A stretch of 64,000 bases of DNA from positions 124,001 through 188,000 of the forward strand of contig JAQUPZ010000003.1 of NCBI GenBank assembly GCA_028716365.1, read 5' to 3'. The notes under the pieces were generated by a model. The model worked only from the letters and a program-made list of their open reading frames with translations, searched no databases and had not been told where the DNA came from. Source of the DNA: Kiritimatiellia bacterium (GTDB lineage: Bacteria; Verrucomicrobiota; Kiritimatiellia; UBA8416; YA12-FULL-48-11). The position numbers were made by a program, and so were the translations under genes. Positions within the stretch are counted from its first letter, which is position 1. Each line of letters begins with the position of its first letter. Shown one piece after another: positions 8,021 through 16,260 of this stretch.

Positions 8021-9508
8021 ATGTATAAAATCTTCATTTTGCTGGTTTTGTTTTCGTTGACCGCTGGTGCCCAGCCGATCAAGGTCGGTACCGTCAGGCA
8101 GTTATTCTTAGACGATCACCTGATTGCCTCGCAAACAAACGTATCGCGCAAGATCCATCCGGCTCGAAAACATCCCGCCAATCCGGTACTCGAACCTACG
8201 GAACCCTGGGAGCGTGATACTGTCACCCTTTATGGATCGGTGATTCAGGATGGCGATAAGAAGCGGATGTGGTATTACGCCGGTGGTAACGTTGGCTACG
8301 CGGAAAGTGAGGACGGTCTGAAGTGGCGGAAGCCGGGTTTGGGTGTGATCACAGACAAGGGACGGGACACCAATCTGGTCATCTCTCGCGGGGAAGGGGA
8401 AGGATCGCCGGCCACGCTTCCGTATTTGTTGGAGAATTTCGGCGTCTTCCGTGACGATCGTGATGCCGACTTGTCCCGACGTTACAAGATGGGATATTTG
8501 AGCCTGCATCGAAATTATACGGGACCCAAGCCCAGCCCGTTTCATGCCGGACAACGGCGTGGCCTCGGTGTGGCGGTTAGTCCAGACGGCATCCGCTGGC
8601 AACTGTACGAATCCTGGGTCACGCAGGCTACTTGCGACGGCGCGACCCACTGGATGTATGACCCGGTGAGCCGGCGTTACCTGTTGTACGGCCGCACGAA
8701 ATTCGCTTTGTCCGAAGTACTCGCGGCAGTGGCCGACAAGCCCTGGCTGCATTTCCGGGGCCGTTCGGTGATCCGGGCTGAGTCGAAACCGGACGACTTT
8801 CTTCACTGGGAACAGGTAGAACCGAACTCGGGTGAACTTGTGCTCACGGCTGACCTCAAAGATCCGCTGGGCAGTGAAATTTATTCTATGATGGTTTTTC
8901 CTTACGAGGGCGTCTATATCGGCCTGGTGCAGATGTTCCATAAACAGCGGGACACGTGCAGTCTGGAACTGCAGCTGGCGGTCAGCCGTGATACACGGCA
9001 TTTCACCCGTGTCGGCGATCGTGCTCCGTTTATTCCGGTGGGCCCACAAGGGAGCTGGGACCAGTACAACAACTCCATTGCGACCAGTCCGCCTCTGGAA
9101 ATTGGCGACGAGTTGTGGTTCTACTATGGTGGTAGAAGCAGTCCACATTCGCCCTACAAGATCGCAGGTACCGTGAAACGCGGTTGTATCGGGTTGGCGA
9201 CCATTCCCCGCGACAGGTTTGTATCGCTGTCGGCCGGCAAGCAGTCTGGCCAGATCCTGACCAGGCCCCTGCAACTCGATGGCCGCGTGTTGCACCTCAA
9301 CGCCAATGCGAGTGCCGGCCGAATGACCATTGAAATTGTCGATGCCGCCGGAAACGTGGTTGCCCGCTCCAAACCCATCACGCGTGATGCACTAGACATC
9401 CCGGTCGAATGGGAAACGGGAGGGCTGGAGACAATTACAGCGCCAGTGACCCTGCGGATCCAGATGCAGCAAGTGGAGTTGTTTGCACTGTGGTGTTCGC
9501 GGATTTGA
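8021..9508 (+). CDS. Exported five-bladed beta-propeller, GH32/43-like
   Basis: A 495-residue protein with a signal peptide cut after about residue 18 (TAGAQ). The body has the repeated beta-propeller style of GH32/GH43/GH130 relatives: FLDDHLIAS, MWYYAGGNVGYAESEDGLKWRKP, GVAVSPDGIRW, LAVSRDTRHFTRVG, and ELWFYYGGR near the end of the propeller, then a small beta-rich C-terminal domain. Proteins with this FLDDHLI...SEDGLKW pattern are frequent in Lentisphaerota and Planctomycetota and are mostly uncharacterised. It sits 3 bases after the preceding glycosidase gene, in one operon. A shared substrate is likely; the reaction is not known. Confidence 0.65.
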   Translation: MYKIFILLVLFSLTAGAQPIKVGTVRQLFLDDHLIASQTNVSRKIHPARKHPANPVLEPTEPWERDTVTLYGSVIQDGDKKRMWYYAGGNVGYAESEDGLKWRKPGLGVITDKGRDTNLVISRGEGEGSPATLPYLLENFGVFRDDRDADLSRRYKMGYLSLHRNYTGPKPSPFHAGQRRGLGVAVSPDGIRWQLYESWVTQATCDGATHWMYDPVSRRYLLYGRTKFALSEVLAAVADKPWLHFRGRSVIRAESKPDDFLHWEQVEPNSGELVLTADLKDPLGSEIYSMMVFPYEGVYIGLVQMFHKQRDTCSLELQLAVSRDTRHFTRVGDRAPFIPVGPQGSWDQYNNSIATSPPLEIGDELWFYYGGRSSPHSPYKIAGTVKRGCIGLATIPRDRFVSLSAGKQSGQILTRPLQLDGRVLHLNANASAGRMTIEIVDAAGNVVARSKPITRDALDIPVEWETGGLETITAPVTLRIQMQQVELFALWCSRI

Positions 9509-9631
9509 AGTTGCCGGACAGAGTACCGCTAGTGTTATAGTTCCCCGTGGACAAACGGAGGACATCGGCGGGCAGAACAAGTTAAAAAGGATGTATGAAT
9601 ATATGGTCCATGCTATTCGAGGAATGAGCAT

Positions 9632-10942
9632 ATGAAGAAAAAAAGCACGAGTGATTTTCGATATAATACCGGTGATACACGCATACCGTGGGCGACGGTC
9701 GGAGAATCGATACGTAGTGACGATATCGTTGAAATCCTGAAATTTCTTGTTCCGGCAGGTAATACACCAAAAAAATACCGTGCACAGCTCAATCGGCTTA
9801 TTACGGAAGTGAAAAAAACATGTGCGCTTGGCCATTATACGACAAAACTTACCCTCGGTTCAAAGGTAACGGAGCTTGAAAAGAAAGTGAGCGCAATGCT
9901 CGGCGTAAAGTACGCGGCATTTCTTACAAATGCCACGGCAGGGTTCCAGATCGCAAACGGTTTCGCCGGTGTCAAAGCGGGAGACGAGGTTATCGTACCG
10001 GCGATCACTTTTGCAGCAACCATGCTCTATCCGCTTTCTATCGGTGCGAAAGTGGTCTTTGCCGATGTCGACCCGGTGACGATCAATATGGATCCGGCGG
10101 ATGTCGAACGGAAAATCACCCCGAAAACGAAGGTCATCATGCCGGTGCATCTCGGTGGTTATCCGGTTGACATGGACCCGATAATGAAACTGGCGAATGC
10201 ACGCGGGATTACCGTGATTGAGGATGCCGCGCACGGTTTTGGCGGCGTATACAAGGGAAAACAGCTCGGGACCATAGGGCACTTCGGTGCATACAGTTTC
10301 CATGAAGTGAAAAATATCAACTCGCTCGGGGAGGGCGGTATTCTCGTCACTAATGAACCGTGCGGCGCAGATTTTCCCAAGGCCCGTTTTGCAGGGTTCG
10401 ACATTGCACATCCGATAGACCATTGGCTTTATGATATTGTCGCGCTCAAGTGGCACGGTGATTACTTCGTGCCAGGCAATCATTCCGTGACGGAGGTACA
10501 GGCAGTGGCGCTTTTATCCCAGTTGAAGCGATTGAAATCCATCATCGCCAAACGCCGGAAGAATGCGGCGTATCTCAACGCGCGACTCTCGAAAATACCC
10601 GGTATCGAGGTGCCGCCGCTCGATTCGAAAGAGGTGAAGAGTACGCATCACCTTTACCTTCTGAAAATCGATCCGTCAGTACTCCGGGGGGATATTCAGG
10701 ATTTCAAGGCGGAGCTTGCTGCGCATGGTATAACGCAAATACAGCACTTCGCGCCGCTCTACCGGTTTTCAATATTGAAACAGCTCGGTTATGATACCGC
10801 CGCTATTGCAAAGACATGCCCAAACACAGAGGATGCATTTCTTCACCGTTTTACACATTTGCCGCTCTATGATTTTTCCAGGACTGATGTTGTATACATG
10901 GCCGATACGATCATAAAATTGATAACAGCGATGAGACGATAG
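9632..10942 (+). CDS. DegT/DnrJ/EryC1/StrS-family PLP aminotransferase
   Basis: A 436-residue cytoplasmic protein of the sugar-aminotransferase fold. Hallmarks: VKYAAFLTNATAGFQIA (phosphate-binding region), DEVIVPAITFAAT, VIEDAAHGFGG, and SFHEVKNINSLGEGG, in which K227 is the expected PLP-bound lysine. The family usually transfers an amino group to a keto-sugar or keto-inositol. Here it lies among catabolic genes with no nucleotide-sugar enzymes nearby, so it might work on a keto-sugar made by the oxidoreductases of this locus, possibly in the deaminating direction (inference). Start ATG 9632 follows GAGGA. The metallophosphoesterase gene begins 24 bases downstream. Confidence 0.85.
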   Translation: MKKKSTSDFRYNTGDTRIPWATVGESIRSDDIVEILKFLVPAGNTPKKYRAQLNRLITEVKKTCALGHYTTKLTLGSKVTELEKKVSAMLGVKYAAFLTNATAGFQIANGFAGVKAGDEVIVPAITFAATMLYPLSIGAKVVFADVDPVTINMDPADVERKITPKTKVIMPVHLGGYPVDMDPIMKLANARGITVIEDAAHGFGGVYKGKQLGTIGHFGAYSFHEVKNINSLGEGGILVTNEPCGADFPKARFAGFDIAHPIDHWLYDIVALKWHGDYFVPGNHSVTEVQAVALLSQLKRLKSIIAKRRKNAAYLNARLSKIPGIEVPPLDSKEVKSTHHLYLLKIDPSVLRGDIQDFKAELAAHGITQIQHFAPLYRFSILKQLGYDTAAIAKTCPNTEDAFLHRFTHLPLYDFSRTDVVYMADTIIKLITAMRR

Positions 10943-10966
10943 CCTGGAAATATAAGGAAAATAACA

Positions 10967-12289
10967 ATGAGGCATCTTTTTCGGGGGCTGATAGTCTGGG
11001 TAACTATCTGCCTTTCCTCTTTCTCGGGCGAGCCCTTGATGAAGAATTTCGAAGAGGCTGCCGCCTCGGTTTCCTGGAACGCCAAATCACCGGGGAATTT
11101 CTTTTTTGTTCAGGCCACAGATCTTCATGTGAATGACATGGGCCCCCTGAAGATGGAAGGCAAATACGAGGGCAAGAATTTCGCGGATGATATAAACGGA
11201 CTTGTCCCCAAACCTGGATTTCTGGTGGTTACAGGTGACACCGTTTCCGACACCTTCCGTTCACAGACAAGTTGGGCCAAGGCAGAGAAAGGTTTCCAGT
11301 CAGCGAAAGACAGGATATATTCAAAACTCAATATTCTTTATCACATCGTATTGGGGAACAACGGCTGTTCGCCTGAAGCCTTCCATAAGGTATGGCCCAA
11401 ACGGTCAACATACTGGTTCTTTGACTGCGAAGGCGTCCATTTTGTCGGCCTCTACGGATATAATCTATGGAAGCCGGAGAACTCCAATCACGCGGGGATA
11501 GTTCTCGACGACGAACAACTTGCCTGGCTTGAAAAGGACGTGTTGGCGGCTAAGGCCAAGACTCTCGTCATCTTCACACATGAACCTCTACAGGATTATG
11601 ACTGTCATTTGGTCCGCAAGCAGCTTGCCCCGATTGTCAGCAAATTCGGGGGCGAGATATGGAACATCGCCGGACACAATCACATGAATTCCGCGGACTC
11701 ATTCACGCTGGGGAACAAGACAGTGCGCGTTCTCCAGACCATCACCCCGACCGGGGCGTGGAAACCGGACAAGGGTGCATACAGGCTTGTCTTCGTATCG
11801 GACGGACGCATTATCGGGACGGCGTTGCGCTGGCTCACAAAGGATGGCGAGCCTATCGGTTTCGAAAAAGACAAAAGACCGGATGAGATGCGCCAGTGTC
11901 AGACGGTGGAGGAGGCGCTTGGTAATAACGCCCTGTGTAAAATCATGGTCGGGGATCGGGACGATGCAATGCGGATCGAAAGTGTGAAAGTTGAGGACAG
12001 ACTCTCCAACCTTCGTATCATGAAGGGTGGATTTGCCACATATAAAATTCCCCTGAAGACCGGGTGCGAGGATGTCAGGCATATAGCCATGATTGCCAGA
12101 TCAAACACCATGGTGGAACTCTCGCAGAACGGACAGACATGGACTACGGCTGAAAAGTCTGTATCAAAAGGCGGCGTCATGCTTTTCGATTTCACGCCCA
12201 ACCCCCAGGCCGGAGACAATCTTTTCTTAAAAGTAAAGGCCCCGGATAATAACGAAACCAGGCTCTACGGTTTCGCATTGCTTCGTTAG
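10967..12289 (+). CDS. Exported calcineurin-like metallophosphoesterase
   Basis: A 440-residue protein with a short signal peptide (about 1-21). The metal-binding set of calcineurin-like phosphoesterases is visible: D52-x-H54 (TDLHV), G90-D91 (VTGDT), G130-N131, the THEP histidine, and G236-H237-N238-H239. In the usual GNH(D/E) motif the histidine is replaced by N132 (LGNNG). That histidine normally supports catalysis, so activity may be altered. After about residue 290 there is a separate C-terminal beta-rich domain. It follows the DegT gene closely and is probably co-transcribed. The substrate is unknown. Confidence 0.78.
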   Translation: MRHLFRGLIVWVTICLSSFSGEPLMKNFEEAAASVSWNAKSPGNFFFVQATDLHVNDMGPLKMEGKYEGKNFADDINGLVPKPGFLVVTGDTVSDTFRSQTSWAKAEKGFQSAKDRIYSKLNILYHIVLGNNGCSPEAFHKVWPKRSTYWFFDCEGVHFVGLYGYNLWKPENSNHAGIVLDDEQLAWLEKDVLAAKAKTLVIFTHEPLQDYDCHLVRKQLAPIVSKFGGEIWNIAGHNHMNSADSFTLGNKTVRVLQTITPTGAWKPDKGAYRLVFVSDGRIIGTALRWLTKDGEPIGFEKDKRPDEMRQCQTVEEALGNNALCKIMVGDRDDAMRIESVKVEDRLSNLRIMKGGFATYKIPLKTGCEDVRHIAMIARSNTMVELSQNGQTWTTAEKSVSKGGVMLFDFTPNPQAGDNLFLKVKAPDNNETRLYGFALLR

Positions 12290-12402
12290 GGTCTTCCAGT
12301 GTTGTTTTATGGGGCCTATTAGGGGCAGGCTTCTCGAGGTTTGACCCTGATCGGGCGAATCTTCTTGAGGCAGACATCTGCAACTTACCCCGGAACCCCA
12401 TC

Positions 12403-12456
12403 TTGACATTTGCAGAAGTTTTCATTTCTATTCAATCCTGATTGATCAACAGTCTG
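12403..12456 (+). promoter_or_regulatory. Repeated promoter plus leader stem-loop, copy 3
   Basis: TTGACA (12403-12408), 17-base spacer, TTCTAT (12426-12431). A stem-loop follows at 12438-12456: CTGATTG, loop ATCAA, CAGTCTG (one mismatch, one G-U pair). About 100 further bases resemble the leader at 16140-16200 (shared CATGTC, then AAG-T/C-AATTTCT). The start codon of the FAD oxidoreductase lies 123 bases after the -10 box. The whole 12290-12554 gap holds nothing else that I recognise. Confidence 0.65.
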
Positions 12457-12554
12457 AAATACTGAAAAGTTATTATGACTTATGATCATGTCGCAGAAGT
12501 AATTTCTGATAACCAGCCATAATCATGCCAGTGTGCGTAAGGAAGGGGTAAAAT

Positions 12555-13988
12555 ATGAACCGCAGGGAATTTTTAACGCTCAGTAGCATTACCGCTGCAT
12601 TTACTGCTGCGACAGGTGCTCAAGAGAAAACATCCGGAAAAGCCGGTAAAGTGGATGACGATACGGCCGTATCGTATATTACAGAAACGGAAAAGAAGAT
12701 TCGTTTGGTTGGCGATTACGACGTGTGTGTGCTTGGCGGCAGCTGTACGGGAGTGTTTGCGGCAGTTCGGGCTGCGCAGTCAGGGGCAAGAGTCGCACTG
12801 GTTGAGAAGCAGAATGCGTTTGGGGGCGTAGCGACATCAGGACTCGTTAATGTCTGGCACAGTCTTCAGGATACCGAGGGAAAGCAGACAATTATTGGAG
12901 GATTGACGAAAGAGATTATTGATCGGCTCCAGAACATTGGCGCTGCTACCGGCAAAAGCCACTATATTTTAAATACCGAGGAGCTTAAAATCGAACTTGA
13001 TAAACTGGTCATGGAACACCACGTGACGCCATTCCTTCATACTTTTTACGCGGCTGCATGCATGGAAGGAAGTCGTGTCAAAGCTGTATTCATTGAAAAC
13101 AAGGATGGCCGTCAGGCCATAAGGGCGAAGGTGTTTGTTGATGCTACGGGTGATGGTGATCTTGCCAGGGATGCAGGGATACCTTTCAATATACGGGATG
13201 GACTTCAGCCGCCTACGACCTGCGCAAAAATATCTTCTCTGCCAAAGGGCTTTGCAGGTCTTGTTGCCAAATATCGGAATGAGTTTGGCCTTGTTGAAGA
13301 CCGCGGTTGGGGCGGGCCTATTCCGGGGGCGCCCAATGGCATGCAGATGTGTGCTTATACTCACGTTTTCAATACTGTTGCCTCCGATGCACGGCAATTA
13401 ACAGCTGCGGAAATAGAGGGAAGACGGCAGATACGCGCCACAATGGATATTGCCCGGAAATACGGAGGAGATGAAAACAAACCTTTTCTTGGCAGTCTTG
13501 CGTCATACATCGGTATCCGTGAGACGCGATCTTTCAAAGCCAACTATGTGCTTACGGAGAAAGATGTGCTGTATGGAAAACGTTTCCCTGATGCCATCGC
13601 GAATGGCTCGTACCATGTCGATGTACATGATCCGGTAAAGGGCGGTTTTATTTTCAAGAACCTTAATGGCACTACTGTCACAGTTGCCCCGGGTGGAACA
13701 ACCAATGGACGATGGCGGGAAGCGACCACAGAAAACCCGACTTTCTATCAAATACCGTTTTCGACAATGGTGAACGGAAGAGTAGACAACGTGATAATGG
13801 CGGGAAGGATGATTTCGACCGATAGAGGAGCTTTCGGCGGAATCAGGGTGATGGTGAACTTGAACCAGGTTGGTGAAGCTGCGGGTGTGGCTGCGGCATT
13901 GTCTGTGTCCGAAAATAAAACAGTATCAAATATTGATATTCAAAATCTAAGGGGGCAGTTGTCAAAACTTGGAGCAGTCATAATCTAG
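12555..13988 (+). CDS. FAD-dependent oxidoreductase (FAD_oxidored type), exported
   Basis: A 477-residue flavoprotein. It starts with a Tat-like signal (MNRREFLTLSS, hydrophobic stretch, A-rich cleavage region). The dinucleotide-binding fold begins at DYDVCVLGGSCTGVFAAVRAAQSGARVALVEKQ, a G-G-S-x-x-G variant of the usual GxGxxG. The motif FGGVATSGLVN and the C-terminal DNVIMAGRMISTDRGAFGGIRVM are typical of the FAD_oxidored family seen in PVC sugar loci. It probably oxidises a sugar or polyol derivative in the periplasm; the electron acceptor is unknown. AAGGAAGGGG precedes the start. The sialidase-like gene follows after 36 bases in the same unit. Confidence 0.8.
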   Translation: MNRREFLTLSSITAAFTAATGAQEKTSGKAGKVDDDTAVSYITETEKKIRLVGDYDVCVLGGSCTGVFAAVRAAQSGARVALVEKQNAFGGVATSGLVNVWHSLQDTEGKQTIIGGLTKEIIDRLQNIGAATGKSHYILNTEELKIELDKLVMEHHVTPFLHTFYAAACMEGSRVKAVFIENKDGRQAIRAKVFVDATGDGDLARDAGIPFNIRDGLQPPTTCAKISSLPKGFAGLVAKYRNEFGLVEDRGWGGPIPGAPNGMQMCAYTHVFNTVASDARQLTAAEIEGRRQIRATMDIARKYGGDENKPFLGSLASYIGIRETRSFKANYVLTEKDVLYGKRFPDAIANGSYHVDVHDPVKGGFIFKNLNGTTVTVAPGGTTNGRWREATTENPTFYQIPFSTMVNGRVDNVIMAGRMISTDRGAFGGIRVMVNLNQVGEAAGVAAALSVSENKTVSNIDIQNLRGQLSKLGAVII

Positions 13989-14024
13989 GTTTCAGGGTTC
14001 AAATCGCAGCGAGAGAGGAGCAAA

Positions 14025-15335
14025 ATGAAAAGAATTATCACATTAATATGCGTGGTGGTAACGGCGTGGGGTATCACCGCTGTCTATTCACAATCCGATC
14101 ATGCGAAGAAAATTGCAGAATCATTTAAGGGAACGAAGTACGAATCGTATGTAACAGATATCCTGGTCAACAAGCCTGACTATGTTGTGTTCACGCCGAA
14201 ACTGGATAATTCTATTACAGGCGACAAATACAACGATCATTTCCAGGTGTTCGACAAACCGGACGGAACGCTCTTTGCGGTTTGGACACAGGCTACGAAG
14301 GAAGCAGACGTTGATCAACACATTGCTTTTTCAAAAAGCACCGACAAGGGATTGACCTGGAGCGAACCGATTGTCCTTGCCGGGTCAAAGAATCAGACAA
14401 ATCCGCAATTACTCGCCAGCTGGCAACAGCCGATGGTCAGTAAGTCAGGACGTATTTATGTTCTATGGAACCAGCAGGTAACCAGCCGGGGTCCGCACTG
14501 TGGAAACATGTTCGGCATCTATTCCGACAATGACGGCAAAACCTGGTCGGGCCCGAAAATGGTACCCATGACGCGGATGACCCGTGATCCACAGGACATC
14601 ACTATTCCACCAAGCTGGTGCAACTGGCAACGTCCTCTGCGACTGGGGAAGGACGGAAAATATTTAGTCGGGGTCTCCCGTCACGGCAAGCTTCCTGGCG
14701 AGGAAAAAGGCGGATGTACGATTGAGTTCCTTCAGTTCGATAATATCGATGACAATCCGGCAGTGCAGGACATCAAGCTAAGCTGGTTTTCGACCAATGA
14801 AAAGGTCTTGAAAGTTGAACATGAAAAATTCGGTTCCGCCTGTGAAGAAGCCGGCATTGTAAAGCTTCCCGACGGACGCCTGTTTGCGTTGATGCGCACC
14901 TGTGCGGGTTATCCGTTCTGGTCGCAAAGCCGTGATAACGGTGTCACATGGAGTGTACCGAAAAAGCTGCTGGATCGTGATGGCGGCAAACCTTATCTGC
15001 ATCCGCGTTCGCCCTGTCCGATTTATGACTGGAAAGGCCCAGAGGCGGCGAGTGGATACTACTTCGCGCTGGTGCACAATACGTTTGATTTTAACGGTAA
15101 AAATGAATACCAGGCGCGTGGCCCGTTATATTTGATTGCCGGAAAATTCAATCCGAATTCAGAACAGCCGATTGAATTCGCGCCAATGAAACTCTTTGCC
15201 GAACGGCCCAAAGGAAATTCCTTCTACACCAGCCTCACAATTGTCGACGGGAAAACTGTCCTCTGGTTCCCGGACAAGAAGTTCTACCTATTGGGTCGTG
15301 TTATAGGCAACGAATGGTTTAAAGATGTTCAGTAA
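14025..15335 (+). CDS. Exported sialidase-like Asp-box beta-propeller
   Basis: A 436-residue protein with a signal peptide (about 1-24). It carries three clear Asp boxes (S-x-D-x-G-x-T-W): STDKGLTW (around residue 106), SDNDGKTW (around 167) and SRDNGVTW (around 300), which mark a sialidase/BNR six-bladed propeller. Full GH33 sialidases also need an arginine triad and a Tyr/Glu pair; I cannot confirm these by eye, so it may be a sialidase relative acting on another sugar. Co-transcribed with the FAD oxidoreductase. Start ATG 14025 follows GAGAGAGGAG. Confidence 0.72.
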   Translation: MKRIITLICVVVTAWGITAVYSQSDHAKKIAESFKGTKYESYVTDILVNKPDYVVFTPKLDNSITGDKYNDHFQVFDKPDGTLFAVWTQATKEADVDQHIAFSKSTDKGLTWSEPIVLAGSKNQTNPQLLASWQQPMVSKSGRIYVLWNQQVTSRGPHCGNMFGIYSDNDGKTWSGPKMVPMTRMTRDPQDITIPPSWCNWQRPLRLGKDGKYLVGVSRHGKLPGEEKGGCTIEFLQFDNIDDNPAVQDIKLSWFSTNEKVLKVEHEKFGSACEEAGIVKLPDGRLFALMRTCAGYPFWSQSRDNGVTWSVPKKLLDRDGGKPYLHPRSPCPIYDWKGPEAASGYYFALVHNTFDFNGKNEYQARGPLYLIAGKFNPNSEQPIEFAPMKLFAERPKGNSFYTSLTIVDGKTVLWFPDKKFYLLGRVIGNEWFKDVQ

Positions 15336-15402
15336 CTGTCGTTGAACGCGAAATGTTCCCAAGGTTACATTTTAATCTACGCTTATTGCGGGGGCTCCAT
15401 TC

Positions 15403-16038
15403 ATGCCGATGACCTTTCCATCTCACCAGGGCTTGATCGCCCCCTTATGGCGGCGCTGGCCGGATCGTTTTAATATCACCGCACTCTGCGTGGGTGCGGC
15501 CATGCCTGATATCGTGGACGGGGTCATTGGAATTTTTCGGGGTCATTTCGGTCAGGGTATCGGACATTCATTCCTCGGGCTGGCAGTACTCGGTATTCCC
15601 ATGGGATTCGCATTGCATACTCTCGTCTGCCGGACAGTATTCCGTCTGACTCCACTCCAAAACAAAGGATTTCTGGCGTATGCTTGGAACCTTGGTGTAA
15701 GCACTCTGGTCGAAGAAGAGAAAAAAAATCGGCATGACAGTAGACGTTACCTTATTATAATCAGTTTGATCTTGGGCGCATTTTCACATCTTATTTTTGA
15801 TCTTGTATCACACGGTCATTTCCCCTGGCTGATTCCATGGATACCCAAAATACCCATTTTCCCGGACTGGTGGTATGAAACCTGGTTGCGGATCTGGCTG
15901 CCTTGGAAACCAGCGGGACGCAAGATCGGGCCACACGCGGCAGTCTGGGTTGCGCTATCCATCGTGGGCATATGGATGCTTTTATGTCCTGCTGTTCGGT
16001 CCTGGCGGAAGGGATCGAGATCTCTTTCTGAAACTTGA
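15403..16038 (+). CDS. DUF4184 family integral membrane protein
   Basis: A 211-residue protein that begins MPMTFPSHQGLIAPL, matching the DUF4184 signature (MPxTxSHxA...PL), with several hydrophobic segments (about 25-40, 48-70, 118-140, 180-197) and conserved His/Asp residues (MPDIVDG, GHSFLG, SHLIFDLVSHG). That pattern recalls membrane-bound metal-dependent hydrolase relatives, but the function of the family is unknown. It stands alone between two operons; no clear role in sugar catabolism. The ribosome site is weak (GGGGG, 8 bases upstream). Confidence 0.7.
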   Translation: MPMTFPSHQGLIAPLWRRWPDRFNITALCVGAAMPDIVDGVIGIFRGHFGQGIGHSFLGLAVLGIPMGFALHTLVCRTVFRLTPLQNKGFLAYAWNLGVSTLVEEEKKNRHDSRRYLIIISLILGAFSHLIFDLVSHGHFPWLIPWIPKIPIFPDWWYETWLRIWLPWKPAGRKIGPHAAVWVALSIVGIWMLLCPAVRSWRKGSRSLSET

Positions 16039-16083
16039 ACCTTCATAGCTTTCGGATAAATGGGTGCTATCTCGATCCACATC

Positions 16084-16137
16084 TTGACATTTGCCGAAGT
16101 TTTCATTTCTATTCAGCTTTGATTGATCTACAATCAA
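16084..16137 (+). promoter_or_regulatory. Repeated promoter plus leader stem-loop, copy 4
   Basis: TTGACA (16084-16089), a 17-base spacer and TTCTAT (16107-16112), then the best copy of the stem-loop: TTGATTG (16119-16125), loop ATCTA, CAATCAA (16131-16137), a perfect stem. The paired positions vary together relative to copies 1 and 3, which supports a functional RNA or operator structure. The leader before the Gfo/Idh/MocA start codon is about 150 bases and contains no ORF. Confidence 0.68.
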
Positions 16138-16260
16138 AAGACTAAAAATGATTATGTTTTCTGCCCATGTCAAAAAAGCAATTTCTTATGGCAAGCCAGC
16201 TCATTCGGTAGTAAATCCAAACTAAAAGCAAATCAAAACCGAGAACAGGAGGAATAAATC

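Noticed and set aside
8108-9295. 395-codon open frame on the - strand
   Set aside because: It is antisense to the propeller gene, which has a signal peptide and family motifs; the antisense protein has neither.
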